From Clostridia bacterium (GTDB lineage: Bacteria > Bacillota > Clostridia > TANB77 > CAG-508), in contig JAGAED010000004.1 of the NCBI GenBank assembly GCA_017613275.1, positions 1 to 35,435 on the forward strand: DNA of 35,435 nt, in the 5' to 3' direction. This document shows, piece by piece, positions 1-8,101 of this stretch (its first letter is position 1; every line of letters starts with the position of its first letter). The translations under genes and the position numbers were made by a program. A model generated the notes under the pieces. It worked only from the letters and a program-made list of their open reading frames with translations. It was not told the origin of the DNA and ran no database searches.

Positions 1-162
1 AATTGAAAATCACATAGCAGAAAAGAAATAGAAAATAAAAATTTTAATAAAATATATTAAAAAATCATAAAATACAAAAAACTACAGAACTAAAAATTTT
101 TTGAAATTCCAAAGAGGGAGGCTAGAAGAAGATATATTGACAGGTCCAATTTCTTATATATA

Positions 163-194
163 ACATTGCACAAAATCAAAGTTTTGTGCAATGT
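163..194. terminator. perfect 13-bp inverted repeat, terminator-like
   Basis: ACATTGCACAAAA (163-175) pairs perfectly with TTTTGTGCAATGT (182-194) around a 6-nt loop. No T-tract follows on either side, so termination is only one reading; a protein-binding palindrome is another. No gene is adjacent. One arm recurs alone at 891-902. Confidence 0.4.
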
Positions 195-223
195 GAGATA
201 GGAGAAAATATTATATACTATAT

Positions 224-343
224 TTAAGTACCTACCTCAGGCTTTGGCATTACTCCCATAGATGCTTTGCTAGTATCTCTTATTCTGTAATTATTTCTAT
301 AATTTATTTCTAATTTTTTCTTTTTAGTATATTTCAGTTTGTA
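224..343 (-). pseudogene. possible C-terminal gene remnant (39 codons, no start)
   Basis: On the minus strand a frame is open from just after a TAG at 344-346 to a TAA at 224-226. It encodes 39 residues, ending with the composition-balanced stretch SKASMGVMPKPEVGT. The block is much less AT-biased than its surroundings and reads like a real protein C-terminus. There is no ATG/GTG/TTG start with a ribosome binding site. I do not recognise the family. It could equally be a chance open stretch in conserved non-coding DNA. Confidence 0.25.
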
Positions 344-430
344 CTATATTTATCATCAATTATTATATTTTTATTCAATATATTTGTATTCTTATTCTTA
401 ATCTTATATTTTTAACAACAACTTATATTA

Positions 431-781
431 CTTAAAATAAAAAACGCCTTAAAAACGATTTTAGCGCTTCATCTTAAAATAGCCTTATATTTTAGACAAC
501 AAACTATATGGCTAATTTTTAAAAACGGCTTAAAATCGATTCTCGTGCGTCGTTTTTTTGACAATTTTTGAGCTAAACTCAAGTTGCTGCAATGATTACA
601 CAGATTTTTATAAATCATAAAAAATTACATATTATTATAATAAATATGTATAAAAATTAAATAATAATCTTGTAAAAGTGTTTATATAAGAAGATTTCAT
701 CAATTATAAATCAAGGTACAATTTATTTAGACGATTAGTTTTATTACTTAAATATGAAAATGTCTTAAAAACGATTTTCAG
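431..781. repeat. three degenerate CTTAAAAACGATTTT repeats
   Basis: Related sequences occur at about 431-466, 521-556 and 746-781. The first and third share the exact 15-mer CTTAAAAACGATTTT, each preceded about 20 nt upstream by ACTTAAA. The middle copy is diverged (GGCTTAAAATCGATTCTCG) and runs into a T-tract at 553-559. They may be decayed terminators or remnants of a duplicated unit. No function is evident. Confidence 0.3.
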
Positions 782-844
782 AGGTCTGAATCTGTAAAAA
801 TATAATTAAATACAAAAATATTTATAAAAAAATTTACATTTAAC

Positions 845-880
845 AAATGTTCGTTTTTTAGAATTATAAATCGAACATTT
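845..880. terminator. 9-bp hairpin in AT-rich region
   Basis: AAATGTTCG (845-853) pairs perfectly with CGAACATTT (872-880) around an 18-nt loop. On the plus strand it is followed by two further T residues. No gene adjoins it, so its role is unknown. Confidence 0.3.
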
Positions 881-1135
881 TTGAAATTTAACATTGCACA
901 AATTTTAAAATCTTAAATTTGAATTTTAAAAATCTAAAATTTTAAAATTTATAATTAAAATCAAAATTTATTTTTATATAATTTTAATTCTAAAATTTTG
1001 TAAAAATTATTTTTGATGAAAAATTTTTTAAAGCTTCTTCCCTTTTATTTTTTTAAAATTTTAAAAAATTTATATTTTTTATTTTTATAAATTATAAAAT
1101 CCTCTATTCCCCCCTACTCTGCCATTTTTCAAACC

Positions 1136-1169
1136 AAAAAAGAGTTGATAATGTTTTTCTAGCAACTCT
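1136..1169 (-). terminator. rho-independent terminator of the first gene
   Basis: AGAGTTG (1141-1147) pairs with CAACTCT (1163-1169). Read on the minus strand, the stem is followed by TTTTTT. It lies 17 nt beyond the stop of the 89-aa gene and ends the minus-strand unit that runs down to position 1186. Confidence 0.7.
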
Positions 1170-1185
1170 ATATATTGTAATTTAA

Positions 1186-1455
1186 CTATAAATCATTTTT
1201 TATAATAAAATAGCCATTTTCAAAAATGCTATTTATCTGGCAATTATTATCCATTAAATATTGTATTACAGCTCCTGCTACAGCTGATAACAATATTTTT
1301 GCAGTTTCTGATAAATCATTAATCATTACAATTTGATCTGCTGCAACTTCATTAAGCATGAACTTTTTTCCTTTTAATTCTCCAAAGTATTCTGAAAGAG
1401 CCCATTCAATTTGATATTTTTTATTTTCTACAATTATTTCTATAATTTGTGACAT
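1186..1455 (-). CDS. small hypothetical protein (89 aa)
   Basis: I do not recognise this protein. It is a small acidic protein of mixed charge. The C-terminal half holds a weakly hydrophobic stretch (about residues 50-68, including LLSAVAGAVIQYLM) that is too polar at its edges to be a clear membrane span. I chose the ATG at 1455 because AAAGGA lies 7 nt upstream; a TTG 24 nt further upstream has no ribosome binding site. It follows the MmcQ/YjbR gene by 47 nt on the same strand and is followed by a terminator, so it is probably the last gene of the transcript. Confidence 0.6.
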   Translation of the reverse strand: MSQIIEIIVENKKYQIEWALSEYFGELKGKKFMLNEVAADQIVMINDLSETAKILLSAVAGAVIQYLMDNNCQINSIFENGYFIIKNDL

Positions 1456-1502
1456 ATTATTTTCCTTTATAACTAGCAATTTTTTACTTATAATTTTAAA
1501 AT

Positions 1503-1832
1503 TTATTTTTTGGTTAATTCATAGCTTTGTTCTAACAACTCTATTATTAATTCATTATCGCATTTATCACTTAAAATAATAGTATTCCAATGTTCTTTGT
1601 TCATGTGATATGCTGGAATAATATAAGCATAGGTTTTTCTTAATAATTCTGAATATTCTGGATTGGTTTTTATGTTTAAATATTCTTCCCCTCTAACATT
1701 CATAATTAAAGCAAACCATTTATTATTATTCTTGTGTTTCATTGTTACTGAATCATTATCATCTGGAAATGGATAATCTTCATAAACATTTGGTAATTCC
1801 AAACAATATTTTATAACATCTTTTCTATTCAT
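1503..1832 (-). CDS. MmcQ/YjbR family protein
   Basis: The 109-aa protein matches the MmcQ/YjbR family of small proteins with a double-wing DNA-binding-like fold. Family features visible are the start MNRKDVIKYCLELPNVYEDYPF, the middle KWFALIMNVRGEEYLNIKTNP, and the tail region AYHMNKEHWNTIIL, which carries the conserved His/Trp pair. The biochemical role of the family is not well defined. AGAGGGA lies just upstream of the ATG. It sits 20 nt after the AAA ATPase gene on the same strand, so the two are probably co-transcribed, but no functional link is known. Confidence 0.85.
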   Translation of the reverse strand: MNRKDVIKYCLELPNVYEDYPFPDDNDSVTMKHKNNNKWFALIMNVRGEEYLNIKTNPEYSELLRKTYAYIIPAYHMNKEHWNTIILSDKCDNELIIELLEQSYELTKK

Positions 1833-1852
1833 AATTCCCTCTATATTTACAA

Positions 1853-2719
1853 TTAATTAACTTCAAATGTACATGTACATTTTTCTTTTCTAAATTCTTT
1901 TTCCTTGTCCTTAAAAAATTCATAGAAAAATCTCACGTTTTCAAGTTCACTCCATTTTTGTATTTTATAATCTTTTGTGTCTAAATTATATATTTTTGCA
2001 TTTAAAATTCCCAGCATAAATGGTGAATGTGTTGCTATTATAAATTGAACCCCTAGAAGTCTTGACATCTTATTGATTTCTTCCGCTAGCTTTACTTGGT
2101 TTTGTGGAGACAATGAGACTTCTGGTTCATCTAATAAATATAAGCTATCTGCTTCAATATTATCTTCTAATATTTGCAAAGTTGTTTCTCCATTAGAATA
2201 TTTATCTTGTGAAAATTCAAATCTATCAAGCTGTTTTCCACCTTCTTTAGTTTCTAGAAAGTCCCTAGCATTTTTTAAGCCTCTTTCTCTGGATAAATTA
2301 CTTTCTATACTTTCCTGTAAAACCGCACGTTGCTGTATTTTCCTTATTTCATATAGTATTTCTTCGCTCTTTATATATCTACTATTTGGTGGTACTCTAC
2401 TTATTTTTCTTCCATTTTCATTTTCTCCAAGTTCGTATTCACAACTTTGAGCGTATTCTTCAAAATATGGGAGTGTTCCAAGCACTTCTGGATTACTTCT
2501 TTCTTTTCCTTTTAAATTCAACTTATGTGCCATAATATTTAATAATGTAGATTTTCCAGAACCATTATTACCATATAATATTGTTATATTATCAAAAATA
2601 AAGACATCTGGTTCTTTATTTTTTAATACATTATACGGATATATATTCTTATTGGATATTTTTTTGTCACTTAATTTAAATGTTTTAAGATATATTATAA
2701 CACTCTCCTCCTTAATCAT
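1853..2719 (-). CDS. AAA family ATPase (ABC/SMC-type, AAA_15/21-like)
   Basis: This 288-aa single-domain ATPase belongs to the ABC/SMC-like AAA group. Walker A is GNNGSGKST (50-58), a signature-like YSNGET lies at 174-179, Walker B with the catalytic Glu is LYLLDEPE (193-200), and an H-loop ATHSP lies near 230. There are no membrane segments and no partner nuclease next door, so its substrate is unknown. Such proteins occur alone or as the ATPase half of defence modules; nothing here proves a defence role. The start is uncertain. The ATG at 2719 has only a poor ribosome binding site 16 nt after the XRE stop, while a strong AAGGAGGAG lies inside codons 3-5 ahead of ATA codons. Confidence 0.8.
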   Translation of the reverse strand: MIKEESVIIYLKTFKLSDKKISNKNIYPYNVLKNKEPDVFIFDNITILYGNNGSGKSTLLNIMAHKLNLKGKERSNPEVLGTLPYFEEYAQSCEYELGENENGRKISRVPPNSRYIKSEEILYEIRKIQQRAVLQESIESNLSRERGLKNARDFLETKEGGKQLDRFEFSQDKYSNGETTLQILEDNIEADSLYLLDEPEVSLSPQNQVKLAEEINKMSRLLGVQFIIATHSPFMLGILNAKIYNLDTKDYKIQKWSELENVRFFYEFFKDKEKEFRKEKCTCTFEVN

Positions 2720-2735
2720 TCCAAAAATTCAATTT

Positions 2736-3620
2736 CTATTTTATATTCTCTTTTTTAAATATAGTTGCAATTATACCGCACAAAATTCCGCCAATTGGAT
2801 AAACTATCCAATTTATATACCAAATTTTTAAGACAAATCCTAATACTAAGAAAATAATTGTTGCTGTTAGCATTATAACTCCGCAAATTCTTCCAATTTT
2901 GTTATCTACTTTTTTGTATTCTTCTGTATTTTCATTATTATATTTTTCGATATCAAATTTATCTTTCATCATTCCAGAATATGTAATAACGAAAACTCCT
3001 ATTGTAACAAAATACATTAAAGTAGCAACAGGGAAAGTATTTTCTATTTTTAAGCCTAATAATAACATCATTATTACTACGCCTAAAAGAATAGTTGAAA
3101 TTCCAATTGCAAGATATTTTGTATATTTAGAATTTCCTTGTTCGACCTCATCTTCAGAATATATATTTGCAATTTTAGGATTTTTCTTTTTAAAATTTTC
3201 TATCTTTGTGCCATGTGTTATAAATAATGGTATTGCACATACTACGCCAATCAATACTGCAATAACTCCAATTAAAACTGATTGTTCACTAGATGTAAAT
3301 CCTAATATTGTTAGCATGATAGATACACCTAATAAAATTGCTGCAACACCTAATGAGATTCCTTTTGCTGCTTTAGTCATTATTAAATCATAATTGCTTT
3401 TTTCTGATTTAATATCACTTGAAATTTTTCCTTTCACTAATTGATCCATACTACAATCAAATATTTCACATATAGAAATAATTTTTTCTGTTTCTGGATA
3501 ACCATTTCCACTTTCCCATTTTGAAACAGCCTGTCTTGATACATTTAACTGTTCTGCTAGCTCCTCCTGTGACATTTTTTTAATTTTTCTTAAATTTTGT
3601 AAGTTTTCTGATAAACTCAT
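2736..3620 (-). CDS. membrane-anchored XRE-family transcriptional regulator
   Basis: The 294-aa protein has an N-terminal helix-turn-helix of the XRE/Cro class at about residues 5-60, containing MSQEELAEQLNVSRQAVSKW. About 40 charged residues follow, then six hydrophobic segments running to the C-terminus, so it is predicted to hold its DNA-binding domain at the inner face of the membrane. Such HTH-plus-transmembrane proteins are common in Firmicutes and often respond to envelope signals, but the signal here is unknown. AGGAGG precedes the ATG by 9 nt. Its promoter region carries four copies of an AAGTTGCA-type half-site, suggesting autoregulation. It is followed closely by the AAA ATPase gene. 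Confidence 0.85.
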   Translation of the reverse strand: MSLSENLQNLRKIKKMSQEELAEQLNVSRQAVSKWESGNGYPETEKIISICEIFDCSMDQLVKGKISSDIKSEKSNYDLIMTKAAKGISLGVAAILLGVSIMLTILGFTSSEQSVLIGVIAVLIGVVCAIPLFITHGTKIENFKKKNPKIANIYSEDEVEQGNSKYTKYLAIGISTILLGVVIMMLLLGLKIENTFPVATLMYFVTIGVFVITYSGMMKDKFDIEKYNNENTEEYKKVDNKIGRICGVIMLTATIIFLVLGFVLKIWYINWIVYPIGGILCGIIATIFKKENIK

Positions 3621-3642
3621 TTTTATGCACCTCCTACAATCT

Positions 3643-3719
3643 ATTATAAAGTTGCATCACATATTTTTCTACCAACTTACATTTGCAACTTAAAATTTCT
3701 TTGCAACTTTAAGTTGCAA
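3643..3719 (-). promoter_or_regulatory. putative operator array and promoter of the XRE gene
   Basis: TTGCAACTT-T-AAGTTGCAA forms a perfect 9-bp palindrome at 3701-3719, overlapping the ispH stop codon. A further TTGCAACTT lies at 3683-3691, an imperfect CAACTT at 3673-3678, and AAGTTGCA at 3649-3656. The last one directly abuts a minus-strand -10 box TATAAT (3643-3648). Repeated half-sites touching a -10 box upstream of a repressor-type gene suggest autoregulation. I found no good -35 hexamer. Confidence 0.55.
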
Positions 3720-4563
3720 TAAGTATTTCGATTATATCTTTTATACTTTCACCTGGAGTAGAAGCGCCAGCCATAATTCCTATTTTTTCAAAGCTCTTGA
3801 TCTTGTAAAATGGCAACTCATCCTTATTTTCCACTATAAAAGAATTTGGGCAATTATTCTTTGCGATATCATATAGTTTTTTGGTATTAGAGCTATTTTT
3901 GCCGCCAATAATTATCATACATTCTACTTCTTTGGAGATTTTATTTGTTTCTTCTTGTCTTATCTTTGTAGCATTACAAATAGTGTTTTTTATTTCTAAT
4001 TCAACATCACTGGCTACCTCATTTTTTATAGTTTCTACAATTATTTCGAAATTATTTAAGCTAAATGTAGTTTGGGCTATTATAAGAAGCTTGTTAATGT
4101 TACTTTTATTGAATTTTTCCATAGCTTCAGGAATGTCGTCTGCTTTTTCTAATATATATGAATTGCTTCCGCAAAAACTGATAGTTCCTATTATTTCTGG
4201 ATGTTCTTTCTTTCCTATCAAAAATATGAAATATCCATTTTTTTCATATTCTTCCGCTATTTTATGTATTTTTAAAACATTTGGACATGTATAATCAAAA
4301 ATTTCGATATTTAGATTTTGGGCTTTGTTATATATTTCTTTTGGAATTCCGTGTGCCCTTATAATTACTTTATCATCTGCGTTTTCAATGTTTTCTATCA
4401 CATTTAAACCCATTTTTTCTAATTTTTTTATAACTTCCCCGTTATGTACTAATTCTCCTAAGCAGCTAATTGTTTTATTATCTTTTAGCAATTCTTCTGT
4501 TTTAGATACAGCATTTTGTACTCCATAGCAGAATCCTGCTGTTTTTCCTACTACTATTTCCAT
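3709..4563 (-). CDS. 4-hydroxy-3-methylbut-2-enyl diphosphate reductase IspH
   Basis: IspH (LytB) catalyses the last step of the MEP isoprenoid pathway, reducing HMBPP to IPP and DMAPP with a cytosolic iron-sulfur cluster. The 284-aa length fits the short bacterial form with no fused S1 domain. The three conserved cluster cysteines are visible: C12 (AGFCYGV), C93 (DYTCPNV) and C196 (NTICNAT). Other family motifs are RAHGIP (69-74), KKEHPEIIGT (118-127), AQTTFS (163-168), GGKNSSNT and GIMAGASTP near the end. GAGAGGAA precedes the ATG. It lies 38 nt after the rRNA methyltransferase gene and is likely co-transcribed with it. Its stop codon lies inside the operator palindrome of the next gene. 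Confidence 0.97.
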   Translation of the reverse strand: MEIVVGKTAGFCYGVQNAVSKTEELLKDNKTISCLGELVHNGEVIKKLEKMGLNVIENIENADDKVIIRAHGIPKEIYNKAQNLNIEIFDYTCPNVLKIHKIAEEYEKNGYFIFLIGKKEHPEIIGTISFCGSNSYILEKADDIPEAMEKFNKSNINKLLIIAQTTFSLNNFEIIVETIKNEVASDVELEIKNTICNATKIRQEETNKISKEVECMIIIGGKNSSNTKKLYDIAKNNCPNSFIVENKDELPFYKIKSFEKIGIMAGASTPGESIKDIIEILIAT

Positions 4564-4601
4564 ATATTCCTCTCTATTCTATAATTTCTAGTAATGTAAA
4601 A

Positions 4602-5507
4602 TTATTTTTTCTTTAATTTTGCAACAAAGAATCCTTCAAAATATTCATTAGGCATTAAGCATAAAGTCCCCTCAATTGTTGTGGGCAAAATTGGTAAATC
4701 TCCTAATTCAGTTACATCAATTGGTACAACCTCTACCTTTCCTGTTTTTAAAGCATTTCTAATTACTTCTTCATTTTCTTCTTGTAATATTGAACAAGTT
4801 GAGTATACCATTTCTGAATCTTTTTTCAAGATGTTTATTGCTTTATTTAACAATTGTTTTTGTGTTTTTACAGATTTATCAATTAAACCTTCGGTAAAAT
4901 ACTTGCCAAGTTTTTCATTTTCCAAATCTAAAGTACCACTACCACTACATGGTGCATCTAATAGTATTTGGTCAAATGAGAAGAAATTATCAATATCTCT
5001 TGCATCTTTTACCATGCAGAAAACGCAACTTGCGCCTTGTTTTTCTAAATTGTATTTTAATTTTTCAGCACGAATTGGATTTCTTTCACATGCTGTTATA
5101 TGCGCCTTATTATTTGAAATTGCAGCCATTTGTGTTGTTTTTCCTCCTGGCGCTGCAGCCATATCTAAAATATCTAGATTCTCCTTTGGTCCTAAAACAA
5201 TTGGCGGTAACATTGAAGATAAGCTTTGTAAATAGATTTTCCCTTGATTAAAAATCTCCAAGTCCTGTATTTGAATTTCATTTGCATTCTTCAAAATATA
5301 GGCATTATCTGAGATATTTGCTTTTTCAAACTCTATATTATTATCTTTCAAAACCTCTTCTATTTCTTGATTATTAGATTTTAAAGTGTTTACTCTAAGA
5401 GTTGTATATCTTTTCTTTTCAAAACCCGCTACAATTGTTTCTAGTAGTTCTTTGCCATATTGTTGTTCTAATCTCTTTATAAAAAAATCTGGTAATTGTT
5501 GTTTCAT
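4602..5507 (-). CDS. RsmB/RsmF-type RNA m5C methyltransferase (NOP2/Sun family)
   Basis: The 301-aa protein is a SAM-dependent cytosine-C5 RNA methyltransferase of the NOL1/NOP2/Sun family. Visible motifs are motif I for SAM binding, DMAAAPGGKTTQMA (about 115-128), the DAPCSGSGT motif carrying the cysteine that releases product, and YSTCSILQEENEEV carrying the nucleophilic cysteine. The N-terminal LRVNTLKS segment is typical. It lacks the C-terminal RNA-binding extension of E. coli RsmF and the N-terminal NusB-like domain of RsmB, so the exact target (16S rRNA or tRNA) cannot be assigned. AAAGGAAG precedes the ATG. It sits between the acpP terminator and ispH. Confidence 0.9.
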   Translation of the reverse strand: MKQQLPDFFIKRLEQQYGKELLETIVAGFEKKRYTTLRVNTLKSNNQEIEEVLKDNNIEFEKANISDNAYILKNANEIQIQDLEIFNQGKIYLQSLSSMLPPIVLGPKENLDILDMAAAPGGKTTQMAAISNNKAHITACERNPIRAEKLKYNLEKQGASCVFCMVKDARDIDNFFSFDQILLDAPCSGSGTLDLENEKLGKYFTEGLIDKSVKTQKQLLNKAINILKKDSEMVYSTCSILQEENEEVIRNALKTGKVEVVPIDVTELGDLPILPTTIEGTLCLMPNEYFEGFFVAKLKKK

Positions 5508-5560
5508 TGTTCTTCCTTTATCCTTTATTTTATCTATACTAATTTTACATTAAAATATAA

Positions 5561-5588
5561 AAAAACTCAATAAAAATTGAGCTTTTTT
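5561..5588 (-). terminator. terminator after acpP
   Basis: CTCAAT (5566-5571) pairs with ATTGAG (5576-5581) around AAAA. Read on the minus strand, the stem is followed by TTTTTTT, six nt beyond the acpP stop. The same core occurs at two other gene ends (15716-15743 and 17149-17179). Confidence 0.75.
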
Positions 5589-5593
5589 ATTAC

Positions 5594-5833
5594 TTATTTA
5601 TGTTCTTCTATATATTTAACAACATCTTCAACTGTTACAATCTTTTCTGCAGCTTCATCTGGGATTTCCAAATCGAATTCTTCTTCAATATTCATTACTA
5701 GCTCAACAATATCAAGTGAATCAGCAGATAAATCGTCAACAAAAGTTGATTTTAATTTTACTTGTTCATCATCAACACCTAGTTGATTTACAATTATTTC
5801 TTTTAATTTATCAAAAATTTCTTCATTATTCAT
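5594..5833 (-). CDS. acyl carrier protein AcpP
   Basis: The 79-aa acidic protein is the carrier of growing acyl chains in type II fatty acid synthesis. The phosphopantetheine attachment serine sits in the canonical DSLDIVEL motif (S39 region), and the rest matches ACP: an N-terminal helix, FDLEIPDE in helix III, and the C-terminal [24 protein letters not shown] precedes the ATG. It is separated from fabI by 251 nt that contain a palindromic repeat element. It is followed by a terminator, so it closes the fatty acid gene array. It may also have its own promoter in the 5834-5873 stretch or the element, but I could not identify one. Confidence 0.97.
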   Translation of the reverse strand: MNNEEIFDKLKEIIVNQLGVDDEQVKLKSTFVDDLSADSLDIVELVMNIEEEFDLEIPDEAAEKIVTVEDVVKYIEEHK

Positions 5834-5873
5834 TTTCTATTTTTTCCTTTCCTTTTATTTTTATTTATATGGC

Positions 5874-6069
5874 GTAAAATATATAATTTATGAAACCCGC
5901 GAAAGCGTCAAACGAACGAAGTGAGTGCGAACTGGAGCAACCCTCAGCAGAATTAGCACAAACATACAATTTCTTATAGTGAGCGACGAGCTATTAGAAA
6001 TTGTCAGTTTGTGGTAATTTTAAGATTGAAGGTTGCGACGACAAGGGTGAATAAATTCATATATTTTAC
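5874..6069. repeat. palindromic intergenic element R3 (fabI-acpP)
   Basis: About 196 bp bounded by imperfect inverted ends: GTAAAATATATAATTTAT at the left, and the complement of GTAAAATATATGAATTTAT at the right. Inside, GCAACC (5937-5942) pairs with GGTTGC (6031-6036). A further long hairpin lies between them, with CACAAAC...GTTTGTG and CAATTTCT...AGAAATTG arms around a GAGCGACGAG loop. The right part, AGGTTGCGACGACAAG, closely matches the same part of the elements at 18357-18481 and 31338-31459. It is GC-rich compared with its surroundings. No open reading frame is evident. Confidence 0.65.
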
Positions 6070-6084
6070 AAATATTATAAAAAT

Positions 6085-6858
6085 CTAAACACCCATAATA
6101 TTATAACCAGAATCTGCATAAATTACTTGCCCAGTAACAGCTTCAGACATATCACTTAATAAAAATGCTGCAACATTACCAACTTGAGTAGTAGTAACAT
6201 TTCTATGAAGTGGAGCTTTTTCCTCAACAACAGTTAAAATTGAAGAAAAGTCTTTAATACCTTTAGCTGAAAGTGTTTTAATAGGACCTGCAGAAACCGC
6301 ATTTACACGTTTTCCTTCTTTACCAAGGTTTTCTGCTAGATATCTTACACTTGTTTCTAGTGCTGCTTTTGCAACACCCATTATATTATAACCTTCAATA
6401 ACTTTTGTTGAACCATGATAAGTTAAAGTAACTAAACTTGCATTATCATTTAAGAAATCTAATTCTTTTGCAATTCTTGCTGCAAGCACAAATGAATAGC
6501 TACTAACATCAACAGCATGAGAATATCCTTCTTTGCTTGTATATATAAAGTCATTATGAAGGTCGTCTGTATTTGCATGAGCAATTGCATGAACTAAACC
6601 ATCAATTTTTCCGTTTTCTTCTTTAATTTTTGTAAATACTTCTTTTACATTTTCGTCAACAGAAGCGTCATTTAAAACATAAGCTTTACTACCTTCAAAT
6701 TCTGAAATTAAAGCTTCTATTTTGTCTTTATTTTCTTCTCCCATGTATGTAAATAATAATTTAGCACCACTGTCATAAGCAGATTTTGCAATACCATAAG
6801 CAATGCTCCATTTATTTCTAATTCCCATTATTAAAATTTGTTTATTTTCTAATATCAT
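6085..6858 (-). CDS. enoyl-[acyl-carrier-protein] reductase FabI
   Basis: FabI performs the NADH-dependent final reduction of each fatty acid elongation cycle. The 257-aa protein has the FabI-type N-terminus with a divergent nucleotide-binding motif MGIRNKWSIAYGIA (11-24), HAIAHAN (90-96), and the catalytic pair Y157-x6-K164 in YNIMGVAK, with Y147 as the second conserved tyrosine. The Y-x6-K spacing separates FabI from FabG-type SDR proteins. AGGAGG precedes the ATG. It starts 9 nt after the ABC permease stop, so it belongs to the same transcript as accA and the transporter. FabI is the target class of triclosan-like inhibitors; residues were not analysed for resistance. Confidence 0.95.
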   Translation of the reverse strand: MILENKQILIMGIRNKWSIAYGIAKSAYDSGAKLLFTYMGEENKDKIEALISEFEGSKAYVLNDASVDENVKEVFTKIKEENGKIDGLVHAIAHANTDDLHNDFIYTSKEGYSHAVDVSSYSFVLAARIAKELDFLNDNASLVTLTYHGSTKVIEGYNIMGVAKAALETSVRYLAENLGKEGKRVNAVSAGPIKTLSAKGIKDFSSILTVVEEKAPLHRNVTTTQVGNVAAFLLSDMSEAVTGQVIYADSGYNIMGV

Positions 6859-6867
6859 AATTTCCTC

Positions 6868-8100
6868 CTATTTTTTCTTCTCCTTGCATAATCTTAAAGC
6901 ATCTTTTAGGCTCATTTTAGAACCATAATTTAAGATTGCATTTGAGTATACACTTATTGCTATTTTAGCAATTATAGCAACCATAACTATTAATAATACT
7001 ATTGAAATAGCAATATCTTGTGGTGTTGCTAATCCCATCATTATTCTTGCTGGCATACAAAATGCTGAAGAAATTGGGAACATTCCTGCAAAAGCTGCAA
7101 CTGAACTTGTTGGATCTATTGAAATTGAAAAATATCCTAAATAGAAACCTATCATTGCAATCATTGAAACAGGTGTATTTGCTGATTGTATATCTTCTGG
7201 TTTTGTTACTAATGATCCTGTTAAAGCATATAATAATGCATAAGCAAAATATCCTAAAACAAAATATACAAGTGTAATTATGATAAATCCAGGTGTTATG
7301 TTAGAAACGTTTAATAACATATTTATTAATTCAGAATCTAAGAAAACGTTTGCACATATAATCGCTGTTGTTATGAATAAGATAACTTGCATTAAACCAA
7401 TTAAACCAATTCCAATTGTTTTTCCAAGTACTATAGTTCTTGGACTTGTTGAAGTTACTAGTGTTTCCATTATTTTTGATGTTTTTTCGGTTGTAATAGA
7501 TTGTGCAACTTGAACTGTAAATAATATAATAGCCATAGATAAAGAAAAACTTACAGCCATCATAACAAACACATTTTGGAACTCAACTTCATCTTTTTGC
7601 GTTTGTTCAACACTTGTTTCAAAATTAGGTGTAATCATTTGTAATTGTTCTGGTGTAATTCCTAATTTTGATATTTGAAGATTTGAATATATAGAGCTCA
7701 TTGCCCCAAACAAATCTTGTGGAACCTCATTTTCCCATCTAATATTTTCAACAACATATTTTATTTTAACTTGTTCATTTTCTTTTTCTATTATAAATGC
7801 TGTTTCAATTTCTTTGTTTTCTATTTTATTTTTTATATCATCATAAGATGTTTTGTTAATTGTAATATCATATGGTAAATCCATAGTTTTTAAAGACTCT
7901 AAAGTTCCTTCAAATACATTAGACTCATCTGATATTAAAATCTTTTTATTACCTTTTTCCTCATTTATTGCACTTAAGATTTTAGGAAGACTAAAGCCTC
8001 CAATTATCAATGCAATAATTATAATTGTTGAAATAATAAATGATTTTTTTCTAACCATTTCTCTCATTGTAAATTTCATTACTGTAAATAAATTTTTCAT
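6868..8100 (-). CDS. ABC-2 type transporter permease (NatB-like)
   Basis: This is the membrane half of an ABC exporter, about 410 aa. It has one N-terminal transmembrane segment (SFIISTIIIIALIIGGF), then a large domain of about 130 residues predicted to lie outside, then five hydrophobic segments in the C-terminal half. This is the ABC-2/NatB architecture (sodium export or related peptide/drug export); the substrate cannot be read from sequence. I start at the ATG at 8100, one nt after the ATPase stop. An upstream TTG at 8112 would overlap the ATPase. It is followed by fabI after 9 nt, so the transporter is embedded in the fatty acid operon. Confidence 0.85.
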   Translation of the reverse strand: MKNLFTVMKFTMREMVRKKSFIISTIIIIALIIGGFSLPKILSAINEEKGNKKILISDESNVFEGTLESLKTMDLPYDITINKTSYDDIKNKIENKEIETAFIIEKENEQVKIKYVVENIRWENEVPQDLFGAMSSIYSNLQISKLGITPEQLQMITPNFETSVEQTQKDEVEFQNVFVMMAVSFSLSMAIILFTVQVAQSITTEKTSKIMETLVTSTSPRTIVLGKTIGIGLIGLMQVILFITTAIICANVFLDSELINMLLNVSNITPGFIIITLVYFVLGYFAYALLYALTGSLVTKPEDIQSANTPVSMIAMIGFYLGYFSISIDPTSSVAAFAGMFPISSAFCMPARIMMGLATPQDIAISIVLLIVMVAIIAKIAISVYSNAILNYGSKMSLKDALRLCKEKKK

Positions 8101-8101
8101 T

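Larger units (their letters stand above)
1..1135. other. AT-rich region without an intact gene
   Basis: I see no convincing intact coding region here. The stretch is extremely AT-rich and holds several small structures listed separately: a perfect hairpin at 163-194, a coding-like remnant on the minus strand at 224-343, three related CTTAAAAACGATTTT-type repeats between about 431 and 781, and a 9-bp hairpin at 845-880. The word ACATTGCACAAA occurs at 163-174 and again at 891-902. The region looks like decayed sequence beyond the terminator of the first gene, but this is inference. Confidence 0.5.

Noticed and set aside
2073..2450. Open frame on the plus strand inside the AAA ATPase gene
   Set aside because: It lies antisense to a well-supported gene, has no ribosome binding site, and its Ser/Leu/Phe-rich product is typical of antisense reading of AT-rich genes. 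The same holds for the other plus-strand frames over minus-strand genes.
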